Shown here: piece after piece, positions 45,256 through 53,913 of the stretch
Position numbering within the stretch: the stretch's first letter is position 1
How the letters are laid out: the number at the start of each line of letters is the position of its first letter
Program-made: the position numbers and the translations under genes
Assembly: GCF_003269425.1 (NCBI RefSeq)
Contig: NZ_CP030104.1
Span: 2,475,501 to 2,539,500, forward strand
DNA: 64,000 bases
From: Flagellimonas maritima
GTDB lineage: Bacteria; Bacteroidota; Bacteroidia; Flavobacteriales; Flavobacteriaceae
Reading direction: 5' to 3'
Notes under the pieces: model-generated
What the model saw: the letters and a program-made list of their open reading frames with translations, nothing else
Database searches by the model: none
Told to the model about the DNA's origin: nothing

Positions 45256-46149
45256 CTAGCTTGTCAATTCGGTAAAAAGACTTTCTAGATTTTTGTTTTT
45301 TCTACTTAACTGCAATGTTTTTAGCTCATTGTCATGGGCAAAATCAAAAACTGCCGGTCGCATATCTTTTATAGTATTGAACGTAACCTCATAAACAAAG
45401 CCTCCTACATTCTTAACATGGGTAACATTTGGCAGCTTGTTCAGCAACATTTCTTCGACCCTGTAATCAAACTCGACCTCGATGATCTGTTCCTCGACTT
45501 CACGTAGCTCGTCCATTTTTTTGTCAGCGACGATTTCTCCTTTATTGATGATGATAACCCTATCGCAAACCGCTTCGACCTCTTTCATGATGTGGGTGGA
45601 AAGTAATATAGTTTTTTCTTTTCCAATTTCCTTGATGAGTTTTCTAATTTCGATCAATTGGTTGGGATCAAGCCCTGTTGTGGGTTCGTCCAAAATAAGT
45701 ACATCTGGGTCGTGCAATAATGCGGCTGCCAAACCAACACGTTGTCGGTATCCTTTGGATAACTGCCCTATTTTTTTATGTGCTTCAACAGTAAGTCCAG
45801 TTTGTTCGATTATAATATCGATCCGTTCTTTGGCAACTTGGTATACATCTGCGTTAAAAGCGAGATATTCCTTCACGTACATATCAAGATAAAGGGGATT
45901 GTGTTCTGGTAAGTAGCCAATACTTTTTTGTACGCGCTGTTCAGATGTTAAAACATTGTGTCCATTGACCTCAGCTTCGCCAGAGTTAGCTTTATAATAT
46001 GTAGTCAAAATGCGCATCATGGTAGATTTTCCAGCACCATTAGGACCCAAAAAGCCAACAATTTCTCCTTTTTGAATAGAAAAGGACACATTGTTCAATG
46101 CTTTTTGATTCCCAAAGCTTTTGGAGATGTTACTCACTGTAATGGACAT
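45256..46149 (-). CDS. gldA: Gliding-motility ABC transporter ATPase GldA
   Basis: A 297-residue ABC ATPase. Walker A is GPNGAGKST (from about residue 35), signature QLSKGYRQR, Walker B LILDEPT, then LSTHIMKEVEAV. The family of GldA-like ATPases in Flavobacteria works with GldF and GldG in gliding; neither partner is in this window. Assignment to GldA over other ABC ATPases rests on the high resemblance to remembered flavobacterial GldA, including the C-terminal tail. Confidence 0.88.
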   Translation of the reverse strand: MSITVSNISKSFGNQKALNNVSFSIQKGEIVGFLGPNGAGKSTMMRILTTYYKANSGEAEVNGHNVLTSEQRVQKSIGYLPEHNPLYLDMYVKEYLAFNADVYQVAKERIDIIIEQTGLTVEAHKKIGQLSKGYRQRVGLAAALLHDPDVLILDEPTTGLDPNQLIEIRKLIKEIGKEKTILLSTHIMKEVEAVCDRVIIINKGEIVADKKMDELREVEEQIIEVEFDYRVEEMLLNKLPNVTHVKNVGGFVYEVTFNTIKDMRPAVFDFAHDNELKTLQLSRKNKNLESLFTELTS

Positions 46150-46410
46150 TTGGTGCTGTTTTGATTTTCAAAAATACAGATTTAGATTTCTCAAAGAGTA
46201 AGTTAGCTGTAATATGAAAAGAAGAAGAATAATGAGAGTGCCAAGTCGAGGCTTAATAAATTAATATTAAATCTTGAATTCTTAAAAAAGTAGTGCTTAT
46301 GCGAAACAATATGCAAAACATCTGGAGATATAGCTAAAAATCAAAAAAAAATTAAGTTTAGCTTTTGTTTTTCAATTGAATACCTATCTTAGCCCAAGAT
46401 TTATTGAAAA

Positions 46411-46482
46411 ATGACAAAAGTATATTTCTGGAACGGTTTTTATTTCTACTTCTTTTTTAAGAGAAGCAAGGGACTGTTCTGA
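46411..46482 (+). CDS. pheL: Phe/Tyr-rich leader peptide of the pheA operon
   Basis: A 23-codon frame beginning MTKVYFWNGFYFYFFF and ending with a Phe before TGA. It has seven Phe, three Tyr and one Trp. It is followed by a small ATATAG/CTATAT hairpin and then by an intrinsic terminator, the arrangement of a ribosome-mediated attenuator: starvation for charged tRNA-Phe/Tyr stalls the ribosome and prevents termination. Confidence 0.85.
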   Translation: MTKVYFWNGFYFYFFFKRSKGLF

Positions 46483-46533
46483 AATATAGTAGCTATATAA
46501 CAAAGGGTCCCGATGCAAATCGGGATTTTTTTT
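46468..46533 (+). terminator. Attenuator terminator with competing antiterminator
   Basis: TCCCGAT (46508-46514) and ATCGGGA (46519-46525) form a 7-bp stem with a four-base loop, then eight T. Upstream GGGAC (46470-46474), inside the leader frame, can pair with GTCCC (46507-46511) instead and so act as antiterminator. Confidence 0.85.
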
Positions 46534-46616
46534 GTCCTGAACTTTCGTTTTGGACGACCTAGGAATAGTAATCGAGCGAAGTCCAAATATAGTCGAAGGG
46601 TCTTAATACAGTAAGA

Positions 46617-47447
46617 ATGTCTTTAAAAGTAGCAATACAGGGAATAAGGGGGTCTAACCACCATCAAGTGGCAAAAGATTTTTTTGGGGATGACATTGAT
46701 TTGGTGGAATGCCTTTCTTTTGATGCTATTATACAGCAATTATCCAACGGCGCTATCGATAAAGGAATAATGGCCATCGAGAATTCCATTGCCGGGTCTA
46801 TAATCCCCAATTACAACTTGGTATATCATAACAATGTGCATATTATTGGCGAGCACTATTTAAATATTCACCATAACCTTATGGTGTTAAAGGGGAGTTC
46901 ATTTGAGGATATTAAGGAAGTACATTCGCATCCCATGGCACTTTTGCAATGTAAGGAGTTTTTTAAAAAATATCCGGACATAAAACTGGTAGAAGATGTG
47001 GACACAGCAGAAACAGCTAAACGTATAAAAGAAGGCCAATTAACCAATATTGCTGCAATTGCTCCAAGAGTTGCTGCGGATCTATATGATTTGGATATTA
47101 TTGCCGATGAGATTCAGACGATAAAAAATAATGCTACACGTTTTATCATTCTAAAAAAACAGAACAAGGTTTTACCAAAAGAAGAAATAAACAAGGCATC
47201 GCTACGATTTATAACAGATCATAAACGGGGAAGTTTGGCCACAGTTCTCAACGTTATGAGCGATTGTAACTTAAACCTGACCAAAATCCAATCCCTTCCC
47301 GTGATTGAAACGCCTTGGAAATATGCTTTTTTTGTCGATGTCACTTTTGATGAATATGATTTTTTCAAAAAAGCCAAATCCTTACTGGAAATAATGTCGG
47401 AGGATTTTAGGGTATTGGGAGAATATAAAAATGCATTGCAACAATGA
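46617..47447 (+). CDS. pheA: Prephenate dehydratase
   Basis: Converts prephenate to phenylpyruvate. Product of 276 residues: the dehydratase domain shows AIQGIRGSNHHQVAKDFF, GIMAIENSIAGSI, HSHPMALLQC and the NNATRFIIL catalytic Thr motif. The C-terminal ACT domain (GSLATVLNVMSDCNLNLTKIQS) binds Phe for feedback. No chorismate mutase is fused; that activity is on the aroG-type protein downstream. First structural gene after the leader; its stop overlaps the aminotransferase start (ATGA). Confidence 0.95.
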   Translation: MSLKVAIQGIRGSNHHQVAKDFFGDDIDLVECLSFDAIIQQLSNGAIDKGIMAIENSIAGSIIPNYNLVYHNNVHIIGEHYLNIHHNLMVLKGSSFEDIKEVHSHPMALLQCKEFFKKYPDIKLVEDVDTAETAKRIKEGQLTNIAAIAPRVAADLYDLDIIADEIQTIKNNATRFIILKKQNKVLPKEEINKASLRFITDHKRGSLATVLNVMSDCNLNLTKIQSLPVIETPWKYAFFVDVTFDEYDFFKKAKSLLEIMSEDFRVLGEYKNALQQ

Positions 47448-48589
47448 TTACAGCAGATAGGTTACATAGCGTCCAGGAGTACTACTTCTCAAAAAAACTA
47501 AGGGAAGTCCGTGGTTTGATCAATCAGGGAAAACCTATTATAAACATGGGTATCGGTAGTCCAGATTTGCCACCTTCAAAAGAAGCGGTAAGTACATTAC
47601 AGAATGTTTTGGAAGATAACAAGGCACATCAATACCAAAGCTATCAAGGATTACCGGAACTGCGGGAAGCCATGGCCAATTTTTATGCTTCGCGTTTTAA
47701 GGTACATGTGGATGCCAACACCGAACTTTTGCCATTGATGGGTTCCAAAGAGGGAATCATGCACATCAGCTTGGCATTTTTGAATGTGGGCGATGCGGTT
47801 TTGATACCAAATCCAGGGTATCCAACCTATAGTTCTGTTACAAATTTAATCGGGGCAAAACCGATTATGTACGATTTAACGGCAGAGAACGGATGGTTAC
47901 CAAATATAAAAGCTTTGGAGAAAACGGACTTGTCCAAGGTGAAGTTAATGTGGATAAGCTATCCCAATATGCCTACAGGAGCCAAAATTGATAGGGCGAA
48001 GATGGAAGAATTGGTTGCCTTTGCCGAAGCGAAGGATTTACTCATCGTCAATGACAACCCATACAGTTTTGTACTCAACGATAACCCTACCAGTATTTTA
48101 CAGATAGAAGGTGCAAAGAAAGTTGCATTAGAACTGAATTCCCTTAGCAAGACCTTCAATATGGCCGGTTGGCGAGTGGGTATGGTGTTGGGAAGTTCGG
48201 AGCACATTACGGCAGTTTTAAAGGTTAAAAGTAATATGGATTCCGGTATGTTTTATGGAATTCAAAAAGGAGCGATCACTGCCCTTGAAAGTGGTGGTGA
48301 TTGGTTTGAAAAATTGGACGAGGTATATAGAAAACGTAGAAAACTAATGTTTCTATTGGTCGATAAACTTGACGCTACCTACGATAAAGATGCTGCGGGC
48401 ATGTTCATTTGGGCAAAATTGCCCGAGGGGTCAAAATCTTCCGAAGCATTTATAGATGAATTATTATACAGCAAAGATATTTTCATTGCTCCGGGAACTA
48501 TTTTTGGCAGCAATGGAGAAGGATATATACGATTTTCACTTTGTGTGGAAGAAGAAAAAATAAAGGAAGCAATAGAAAGATTTAAGTAA
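47444..48589 (+). CDS. PLP aminotransferase, class I/II (probable aromatic aminotransferase)
   Basis: Fold-type I aminotransferase of 381 residues; PLP Lys in NSLSKTFNMAGWRVG, and NPGYPTYSSV and WISYPNMPTGAK are conserved cofactor loops. By position between pheA and tyrA, and overlapping pheA, it should transaminate phenylpyruvate and hydroxyphenylpyruvate to Phe and Tyr. Sequence alone does not fix the substrate. Confidence 0.9.
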   Translation: MITADRLHSVQEYYFSKKLREVRGLINQGKPIINMGIGSPDLPPSKEAVSTLQNVLEDNKAHQYQSYQGLPELREAMANFYASRFKVHVDANTELLPLMGSKEGIMHISLAFLNVGDAVLIPNPGYPTYSSVTNLIGAKPIMYDLTAENGWLPNIKALEKTDLSKVKLMWISYPNMPTGAKIDRAKMEELVAFAEAKDLLIVNDNPYSFVLNDNPTSILQIEGAKKVALELNSLSKTFNMAGWRVGMVLGSSEHITAVLKVKSNMDSGMFYGIQKGAITALESGGDWFEKLDEVYRKRRKLMFLLVDKLDATYDKDAAGMFIWAKLPEGSKSSEAFIDELLYSKDIFIAPGTIFGSNGEGYIRFSLCVEEEKIKEAIERFK

Positions 48590-48659
48590 TTAAATGTTAG
48601 GCGCTGAGTATATAAATCATGTTTTTAATGTCGCTTTCATTATTTAAAACTGTTGATAA

Positions 48660-49517
48660 ATGAACTTAACGATTATTGGGGTTGGATTGATTGGAGGGTC
48701 TTTTGCAAAAGACTTTAAAAAACTATATCCCGATTCAAACATAGCAGGCATTGACAAGAATGAATTGAACGGCAAAAAAGCGTTGGAGCTGGGAATTATC
48801 GATGAAATAGGCAACTATAGTACTTTGGCAACTTCAGATATTGTTTTCGTAAGTATTCCAGTAAATTCCTTGACATCAGAGTTGCCAAAAATTCTAGATG
48901 CTGTTAGTGAGGATGCAGTGGTGATGGATGCGGGCTCTACGAAAAAGCTGATTTGCAAGACCGTGGATGGGCATCCAAAGCGAAGAAACTTTTTGGCTTG
49001 TCACCCTATTGCAGGAACAGAGTTTTCAGGACCTTCTGCTGCAATAAACGGATTGTATGAGGGCAAGACCAACATAATCTGTGAGGTGGAAAAAACCGCT
49101 TTCAAGCTTCAAGAAAAAGCACTGGAAATATTTCAAAAGATGAAGATGCGTATCCGCTACATGAATCCTGATGCACATGATAAGCACATTGCTTACGTAT
49201 CGCACTTATCGCACATCAGTTCATTTATGTTGGGGAAGACCGTAATCGAAAAGGAGAAGAATGAGCGCGATATTTTTGATATGGCAGGCAGTGGTTTCGA
49301 AAGTACCGTGCGTTTGGCAAAAAGCTCCCCTGATATGTGGACGCCGATTTTTGAACAGAACAAGGAAAACGTAATCGAAACCTTGGAAGAATACATTCAA
49401 AACCTGGAAACGTTCAAAAAACTTCTCATAAATAACGATTTTGAAAATGTTTATGAAGAAATGAACAACACCAATAGAATAAAACAAATACTAAAAGGAA
49501 TACCGCTTACAAAGTAA
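48660..49517 (+). CDS. tyrA: Prephenate dehydrogenase
   Basis: NAD-dependent enzyme giving 4-hydroxyphenylpyruvate for Tyr. The product is 285 residues: dinucleotide motif TIIGVGLIGGSFAKD at the N-terminus, then SIPVNS, VMDAGSTKK, CHPIAGTEFSG and the catalytic His region YVSHLSHISSFML. No ACT domain at the C-terminus. Follows the aminotransferase by 70 bases in the same operon. Confidence 0.95.
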   Translation: MNLTIIGVGLIGGSFAKDFKKLYPDSNIAGIDKNELNGKKALELGIIDEIGNYSTLATSDIVFVSIPVNSLTSELPKILDAVSEDAVVMDAGSTKKLICKTVDGHPKRRNFLACHPIAGTEFSGPSAAINGLYEGKTNIICEVEKTAFKLQEKALEIFQKMKMRIRYMNPDAHDKHIAYVSHLSHISSFMLGKTVIEKEKNERDIFDMAGSGFESTVRLAKSSPDMWTPIFEQNKENVIETLEEYIQNLETFKKLLINNDFENVYEEMNNTNRIKQILKGIPLTK

Positions 49518-49529
49518 AAATAGTTTTTT

Positions 49530-49599
49530 AACGAACAACGAACAACGAACAACGAACAACGAACAACGAACAACGAACAACGAACAACGAACAACGAAC
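49530..49599. repeat. Tandem 7-bp array, ten copies of AACGAAC
   Basis: Ten perfect copies between tyrA and the DAHP synthase gene. Right after it, CTGAGCGCAGTCGAAG (about 49610-49625) resembles the last unit of the cobA repeat. Confidence 0.97.
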
Positions 49600-49647
49600 A
49601 ACACCTGTGCTGAGCGCAGTCGAAGCAAACAACGAATAATATACCAA

Positions 49648-50730
49648 ATGGAGAATTCAAAAGAAATGAGAAAATGGTTGGATGATATGGCCTTGCCACA
49701 TCCATTGGTCATTGCAGGCCCCTGTAGTGCCGAGACCGAAGACCAAGTCCTGAAAATTGCACATAATCTAAAAGATACCGATGTTAATTATTACCGTGCC
49801 GGAATCTGGAAACCCAGAACACGACCAGGTAATTTTGAAGGAGTAGGGGCCATTGGATTAAAGTGGTTACAAAAGGTAAAGGACGAAACAGGTCTAAAAA
49901 CTGCTACGGAAGTCGCCAATCGCGCACATGTAGATTTGGCGTTGGAACATGATGTGGATTTGTTGTGGATTGGTGCACGTTCTACGGTAAGCCCTTTTAT
50001 CGTCCAAGAAATTGCAGATGCACTGGAAGGAACCGATAAGATTGTGCTTATCAAGAATCCGGTAAATCCAGATTTATCACTTTGGTTAGGGGCCGTGGAG
50101 CGATTGTATTCTGCCGATATTAAGAATTTAGGTGTAATACATAGGGGCTTTTCAACCTATGAAAAAACAAAATACCGTAATATTCCTGAATGGCAATTGG
50201 CAATTGAGCTACAGTCCAAATTTCCGGATTTGCCCATAATCAATGACCCAAGCCACATTACGGGGAAACGTGATATGATTTTTGATGTATCACAAACTGC
50301 TTTGGATTTAAATTTTGATGGACTGATGATAGAGACGCACTATGACCCGGACAACGCATGGAGCGATGCTGCCCAACAGGTGACCCCTCAAAGGTTGGTC
50401 CAGATCATGAACGACCTTCGTATTAGAAAAGAGACCGATGAAGAAGCGGAATACAATAGCAAATTGAATAACTTAAGGGCCCAAATAGATGTTATCGACA
50501 ATCAGCTGATAGACACCTTGGGAAAACGCATGAAAGTCTCTGATGGTATCGGAAAGCTAAAGAAACAAAGGAATGTGGCCGTCCTGCAATCCAACAGATG
50601 GAATGCCATATTGGGCAAAATGATTCTTGAAGGGGAATCCCAAGGGTTGAGCGAGGAATTTGTTTTACGAATGTTCAAGGCGATTCACCAAGAATCGATC
50701 AACCATCAAGAAAAGATTATCAATAAGTAG
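49648..50730 (+). CDS. Bifunctional DAHP synthase / chorismate mutase
   Basis: Residues 1-260 are a type I beta DAHP synthase (KDO8P-synthase-like fold): VIAGPCSAETEDQ, RAGIWKPRTRPGNFEG and NDPSHITGKR, first step of the shikimate pathway. Residues about 268-360 are an AroQ-type chorismate mutase (LRAQIDVIDNQLIDTLGKRMKVSDGIG). The product joins the two ends of the pathway and serves pheA and tyrA upstream. The upstream heptamer array leaves about 48 bases to the ATG. Confidence 0.94.
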   Translation: MENSKEMRKWLDDMALPHPLVIAGPCSAETEDQVLKIAHNLKDTDVNYYRAGIWKPRTRPGNFEGVGAIGLKWLQKVKDETGLKTATEVANRAHVDLALEHDVDLLWIGARSTVSPFIVQEIADALEGTDKIVLIKNPVNPDLSLWLGAVERLYSADIKNLGVIHRGFSTYEKTKYRNIPEWQLAIELQSKFPDLPIINDPSHITGKRDMIFDVSQTALDLNFDGLMIETHYDPDNAWSDAAQQVTPQRLVQIMNDLRIRKETDEEAEYNSKLNNLRAQIDVIDNQLIDTLGKRMKVSDGIGKLKKQRNVAVLQSNRWNAILGKMILEGESQGLSEEFVLRMFKAIHQESINHQEKIINK

Positions 50731-50867
50731 GCAAACACTTATAAAATACATTCAGGGGTCATTTAGAACCAAAGGTTTATATCCATAGGTTTTAAATGAC
50801 TTTTTATTGGGAAAACTGTAACAATTTTATAAACTGCTCATCTTTGTTAACAGAAAATAATACTATC

Positions 50868-51542
50868 ATGAAAAGAATATTTACGCTTTTTGCCCTTTTT
50901 ATTTCTGCAAATATGTTTTCCCAACGTATGATCGATACGGAGGTTGGGGATTTTAATGAAATCAAGGTTTTTGATTTGATCGAAGTGAATCTCATTCAAT
51001 CCGATGAAAATAAAATTGTTATCAAGGGAAGGAATGTAGATGACATTAAATGGATGAACAAAAAAGGCGTGCTAAAACTAAGAATGCAACTGGATAAAAA
51101 ATTCACTGGAGAGGATACGCTAATAGAAGTACACTATACCGATTTGAATATAATTGATGGTAATGAAGGTGCTAAGATTACATGCAATGAAATGGTGAAA
51201 AAGAGCAAAATTGAGTTGCGAGCCCAAGAAGGAGCCAAGATACACATTGGAATGGATGTGGATTATGCGGATATAAGAGCGGTAACCGGTGGTATCGTAG
51301 AAGCATCTGGTTTGGCAAAAAACCAAACCGTGGTGCTAAACACTGGCGGTATTTTTGAAGGTCGCGAACTCCGAACCTCAAATACGGATCTAAAGATTTC
51401 TGCAGGGGGTGAAGCCGATGTCTTTGCTTCCGAACAGATTGATATCAAAGTAAAGGCCGGTGGGGATGTACATGTATATGGCAATCCAAAAAAAGTGTAC
51501 AAGAATACTTTTGTTGGCGGAAGGGTCTACATTGAAGATTAG
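50868..51542 (+). CDS. GIN-domain (DUF2807) secreted protein
   Basis: A 224-residue exported protein with signal peptide (IFTLFALFISANMFSQ) and repeated beta-solenoid-like motifs (FNEIKVFDLIEVNLIQSD; VLNTGGIFEGRELRTSNTDL; IDIKVKAGGDVHVYG). Second member of this family in the window; it shares no operon with the other one. ATG at 50868 gives a proper signal peptide; the longer frame upstream is not supported. Function unknown. Confidence 0.88.
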   Translation: MKRIFTLFALFISANMFSQRMIDTEVGDFNEIKVFDLIEVNLIQSDENKIVIKGRNVDDIKWMNKKGVLKLRMQLDKKFTGEDTLIEVHYTDLNIIDGNEGAKITCNEMVKKSKIELRAQEGAKIHIGMDVDYADIRAVTGGIVEASGLAKNQTVVLNTGGIFEGRELRTSNTDLKISAGGEADVFASEQIDIKVKAGGDVHVYGNPKKVYKNTFVGGRVYIED

Positions 51543-51547
51543 TATTA

Positions 51548-51583
51548 AAAAAGGGCTACTTAATTTAAGTAGCCCTTTTTTTA
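51548..51583. terminator. Bidirectional terminator between convergent genes
   Basis: AAAGGGCTACTTA and TAAGTAGCCCTTT make a long perfect stem around AATT, with T runs on both strands. Confidence 0.9.
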
Positions 51584-51598
51584 TTAAAAAAAGATTTT

Positions 51599-52039
51599 TT
51601 ACTTTTTAAAGATATATCTGGTGATAAAAATACCTTGACCATCACCTTTACCACCTTCACTTTCAACAGCACTGCTTACAAAGGCTAATTCCCAGCCATT
51701 GGCTACCATATCATTGATCATTGAAGTAATCAAAGCGTCATTGGCCGCAATGTTTTGAAAACGAATTCCACCAATATTATAAAAGTTCAATAATTTGGTT
51801 TCCTCAAAGTTCTTGACACGGATATCGCTCCTACTTGATTTATTTCGGGTGTTGTCATCCTCAGTTTGTACACTAGTGTACTCTTTATAGTCTTTCTCTT
51901 CCAGCGCATTGATTATCCTTGATCTTCCTAGACCATTTGGAACAATGGATTCGACACTGGTCACGACCTTAAACTGTTGTGCGTTCATTTCAAAAGTTGC
52001 AGTCAACGCAATAACTGCGATAAATAAAATTTTTTTCAT
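51599..52039 (-). CDS. Small secreted protein of unknown function
   Basis: A 146-residue product with signal peptide (KKILFIAVIALTATFEMNA). The mature part carries VVTSVESIVPNGLGRSRI and ends in GIFITRYIFKK. I recognise no family. The ATG at 52039 is chosen because of the signal peptide; the 27 preceding in-frame codons read into the promoter region. Divergent from rsgA. Confidence 0.7.
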   Translation of the reverse strand: MKKILFIAVIALTATFEMNAQQFKVVTSVESIVPNGLGRSRIINALEEKDYKEYTSVQTEDDNTRNKSSRSDIRVKNFEETKLLNFYNIGGIRFQNIAANDALITSMINDMVANGWELAFVSSAVESEGGKGDGQGIFITRYIFKK

Positions 52040-52138
52040 GTTGTATTTGATTAATTGGTAAATGTTAAACTGTATAACTGATATATACGTTTGAATTGAA
52101 GGATTATTGTTTCTTTGCATTTAAAATGTTAACAAAAA

Positions 52139-53083
52139 GTGAAGGGCATTGTTTATAAATCTACTGGAAGTTGGTATACCGTTAAGGCAGAAGATGAAAA
52201 CTTTTACAAATGTCGCATAAAAGGAAAGTTCCGTATTAAGGGCATAAAAAGTACTAATCCGGTAGCAGTGGGTGACAATGTTGTATTTAAATTGGAGAAT
52301 ATCGGAGATGAAACCGTAGGTGTAATTTCAGAGATAGGAGACCGAAAAAATTATATTATACGCAAATCGGTCAACCTTTCAAAACAAACCCATATAATCG
52401 CTGCTAATTTAGACCATGTTTTTTTATTGGTAACCCTAAACAATCCACAAACATTTACCAGTTTTATCGACCGATTTTTAGTAACAGCAGAGGCATATGA
52501 AATTCCAGCAGTTATTTTGTTCAACAAGATGGATACCTATAACGATAACGAGATGGCCGAAGTGAATCATTTGGTAGCGTTATACAAGAGTATTGGATAC
52601 CACTGTGAAGAAATTGCAGCAGAAGTAGGAACAAATGTAGAGTTTGTTAAAGAATTGATGAAAGATAAAACGAGCATGTTTTCCGGGCATTCCGGGGTAG
52701 GAAAATCTACACTAATCAATGCGATTGAACCAGGACTTGAACTAAAAACGGCTGAGATATCCGAACAGCACCTGCAGGGGCAGCATACCACCACTTTTGC
52801 AGAAATGTACGATCTTTCTTTTGGTGCCAGAATCATAGATACCCCAGGCATCAAGGGTTTTGGCATAGTAGATATGGAACAGGATGAAATTGGGGATTAT
52901 TTTCCAGAGTTTTTTAAACTGAAACCACAATGCAAGTTCAATAACTGCTTGCATCTGGATGAACCAAAATGTGCCGTAAAGGACGCTTTGGAAAATGATG
53001 AAATATCTTGGAGCAGATATAGAAGTTATGTTCAGATGATGACGGGTGAAGATGAAAACTATAGAGTGGATGTTTATAAATAA
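52139..53083 (+). CDS. rsgA: Ribosome small-subunit biogenesis GTPase RsgA
   Basis: Circularly permuted GTPase that matures the 30S subunit. The 314 residues have an N-terminal OB fold, then G4 LFNKMD, followed by G1 GHSGVGKST and G3 DTPGIKGF, the permuted order. A C-terminal zinc motif follows (CKFNNCLHLDEPKC). Start codon is GTG at 52139. Followed 3 bases later by dtd. Confidence 0.96.
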   Translation: MKGIVYKSTGSWYTVKAEDENFYKCRIKGKFRIKGIKSTNPVAVGDNVVFKLENIGDETVGVISEIGDRKNYIIRKSVNLSKQTHIIAANLDHVFLLVTLNNPQTFTSFIDRFLVTAEAYEIPAVILFNKMDTYNDNEMAEVNHLVALYKSIGYHCEEIAAEVGTNVEFVKELMKDKTSMFSGHSGVGKSTLINAIEPGLELKTAEISEQHLQGQHTTTFAEMYDLSFGARIIDTPGIKGFGIVDMEQDEIGDYFPEFFKLKPQCKFNNCLHLDEPKCAVKDALENDEISWSRYRSYVQMMTGEDENYRVDVYK

Positions 53084-53086
53084 TCA

Positions 53087-53539
53087 ATGAGAGCGGTAGT
53101 ACAACGAGTAACCAGTGCAAGTGTTACGGTAGATGGCAAAGTGATTTCCAAAATTGAAAATGGATTACTGATTTTACTGGGAATCGAAGATGCAGATTGC
53201 AAAGACGACATTGAGTGGTTATCAAAAAAAATAGTGAATCTTCGTATTTTTAACGATGAAGCAGGAGTGATGAATCGCTCTGTTATGGATATAGAAGGGG
53301 ATGTAATCGTAGTAAGTCAATTTACGCTCTATGCGGCTACAAAAAAAGGGAATCGGCCTTCCTATATCAAAGCTTCGAAACCAGAAATTGCAATACCTAT
53401 TTATGAGAATTTTATAAAGCGTGTTGAGTTGGAATTGGGAAAAAAAGTGGGTACTGGAATATTTGGTGCAGATATGAAAGTCGAGCTTTTAAATGATGGA
53501 CCTGTTACCATATTTATTGATACAAAGAACAAGGAATAA
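53087..53539 (+). CDS. dtd: D-aminoacyl-tRNA deacylase
   Basis: Frees tRNA charged with D-amino acids. The 150-residue product contains both catalytic motifs: SQFTLYA and NDGPVTI (cross-subunit Gly-Pro). Length is standard. It overlaps the next gene by one base (TAATG), so the rsgA-dtd-MazG-like genes form an operon. Confidence 0.96.
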   Translation: MRAVVQRVTSASVTVDGKVISKIENGLLILLGIEDADCKDDIEWLSKKIVNLRIFNDEAGVMNRSVMDIEGDVIVVSQFTLYAATKKGNRPSYIKASKPEIAIPIYENFIKRVELELGKKVGTGIFGADMKVELLNDGPVTIFIDTKNKE

Positions 53540-53865
53540 TGCATATAGAAAACGCACAAAATGCCGTTGATGATTGGATTAAAAACCACGGAATTCGCTA
53601 TTTTAACGAACTCACTAACATGGCACAGCTTACAGAGGAAGTAGGCGAAGTGGCACGGATCATTGCTAGACGGTATGGCGAACAAAGTGAGAAAGAATCC
53701 GATAAATCCAAAGACTTGGGCGAGGAACTGGCCGATGTGCTATTTGTGGTACTCTGTTTGGCAAACCAGACAGGAATAAATCTGCAAGACGCTTTTGATA
53801 GAAAATTGGACCTAAAGACAAAACGCGATCACGATAGGCACCAGAATAACGAAAAGCTTAAATGA
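53539..53865 (+). CDS. MazG-like nucleotide pyrophosphohydrolase
   Basis: Small all-alpha NTP pyrophosphatase of 108 residues. LTEEVGEVARII and DLGEELADVLFVVLCLAN are the ExxE and ExxD metal-binding helices of the MazG/HisE superfamily. House-cleaning of modified nucleotides is the usual role. Translationally coupled to dtd. Confidence 0.9.
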   Translation: MHIENAQNAVDDWIKNHGIRYFNELTNMAQLTEEVGEVARIIARRYGEQSEKESDKSKDLGEELADVLFVVLCLANQTGINLQDAFDRKLDLKTKRDHDRHQNNEKLK

Positions 53866-53867
53866 AC

Positions 53868-53875
53868 TATATTTG
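53868..53875 (+). promoter_or_regulatory. Candidate -7 element for aroA
   Basis: TATATTTG fits the consensus and lies 38 bases before the aroA start; no -33 TTG. Confidence 0.4.
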
Positions 53876-53913
53876 AGCTTTTGTTTTTAGATAAGCCATA
53901 AAGCCAAGAACGT

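Noticed and set aside
46540..46616. Second regulatory hairpin (TTTGGAC/GTCCAAA) before pheA
   Set aside because: Arms are about 30 bases apart and there is no T run; may be chance or part of a dispersed repeat, so no function is claimed.
50807..50846. Promoter for the GIN-domain gene at 50868
   Set aside because: CATCTTTG matches poorly and the nearest TTG is 29 bases away, too far for the -33/-7 spacing.
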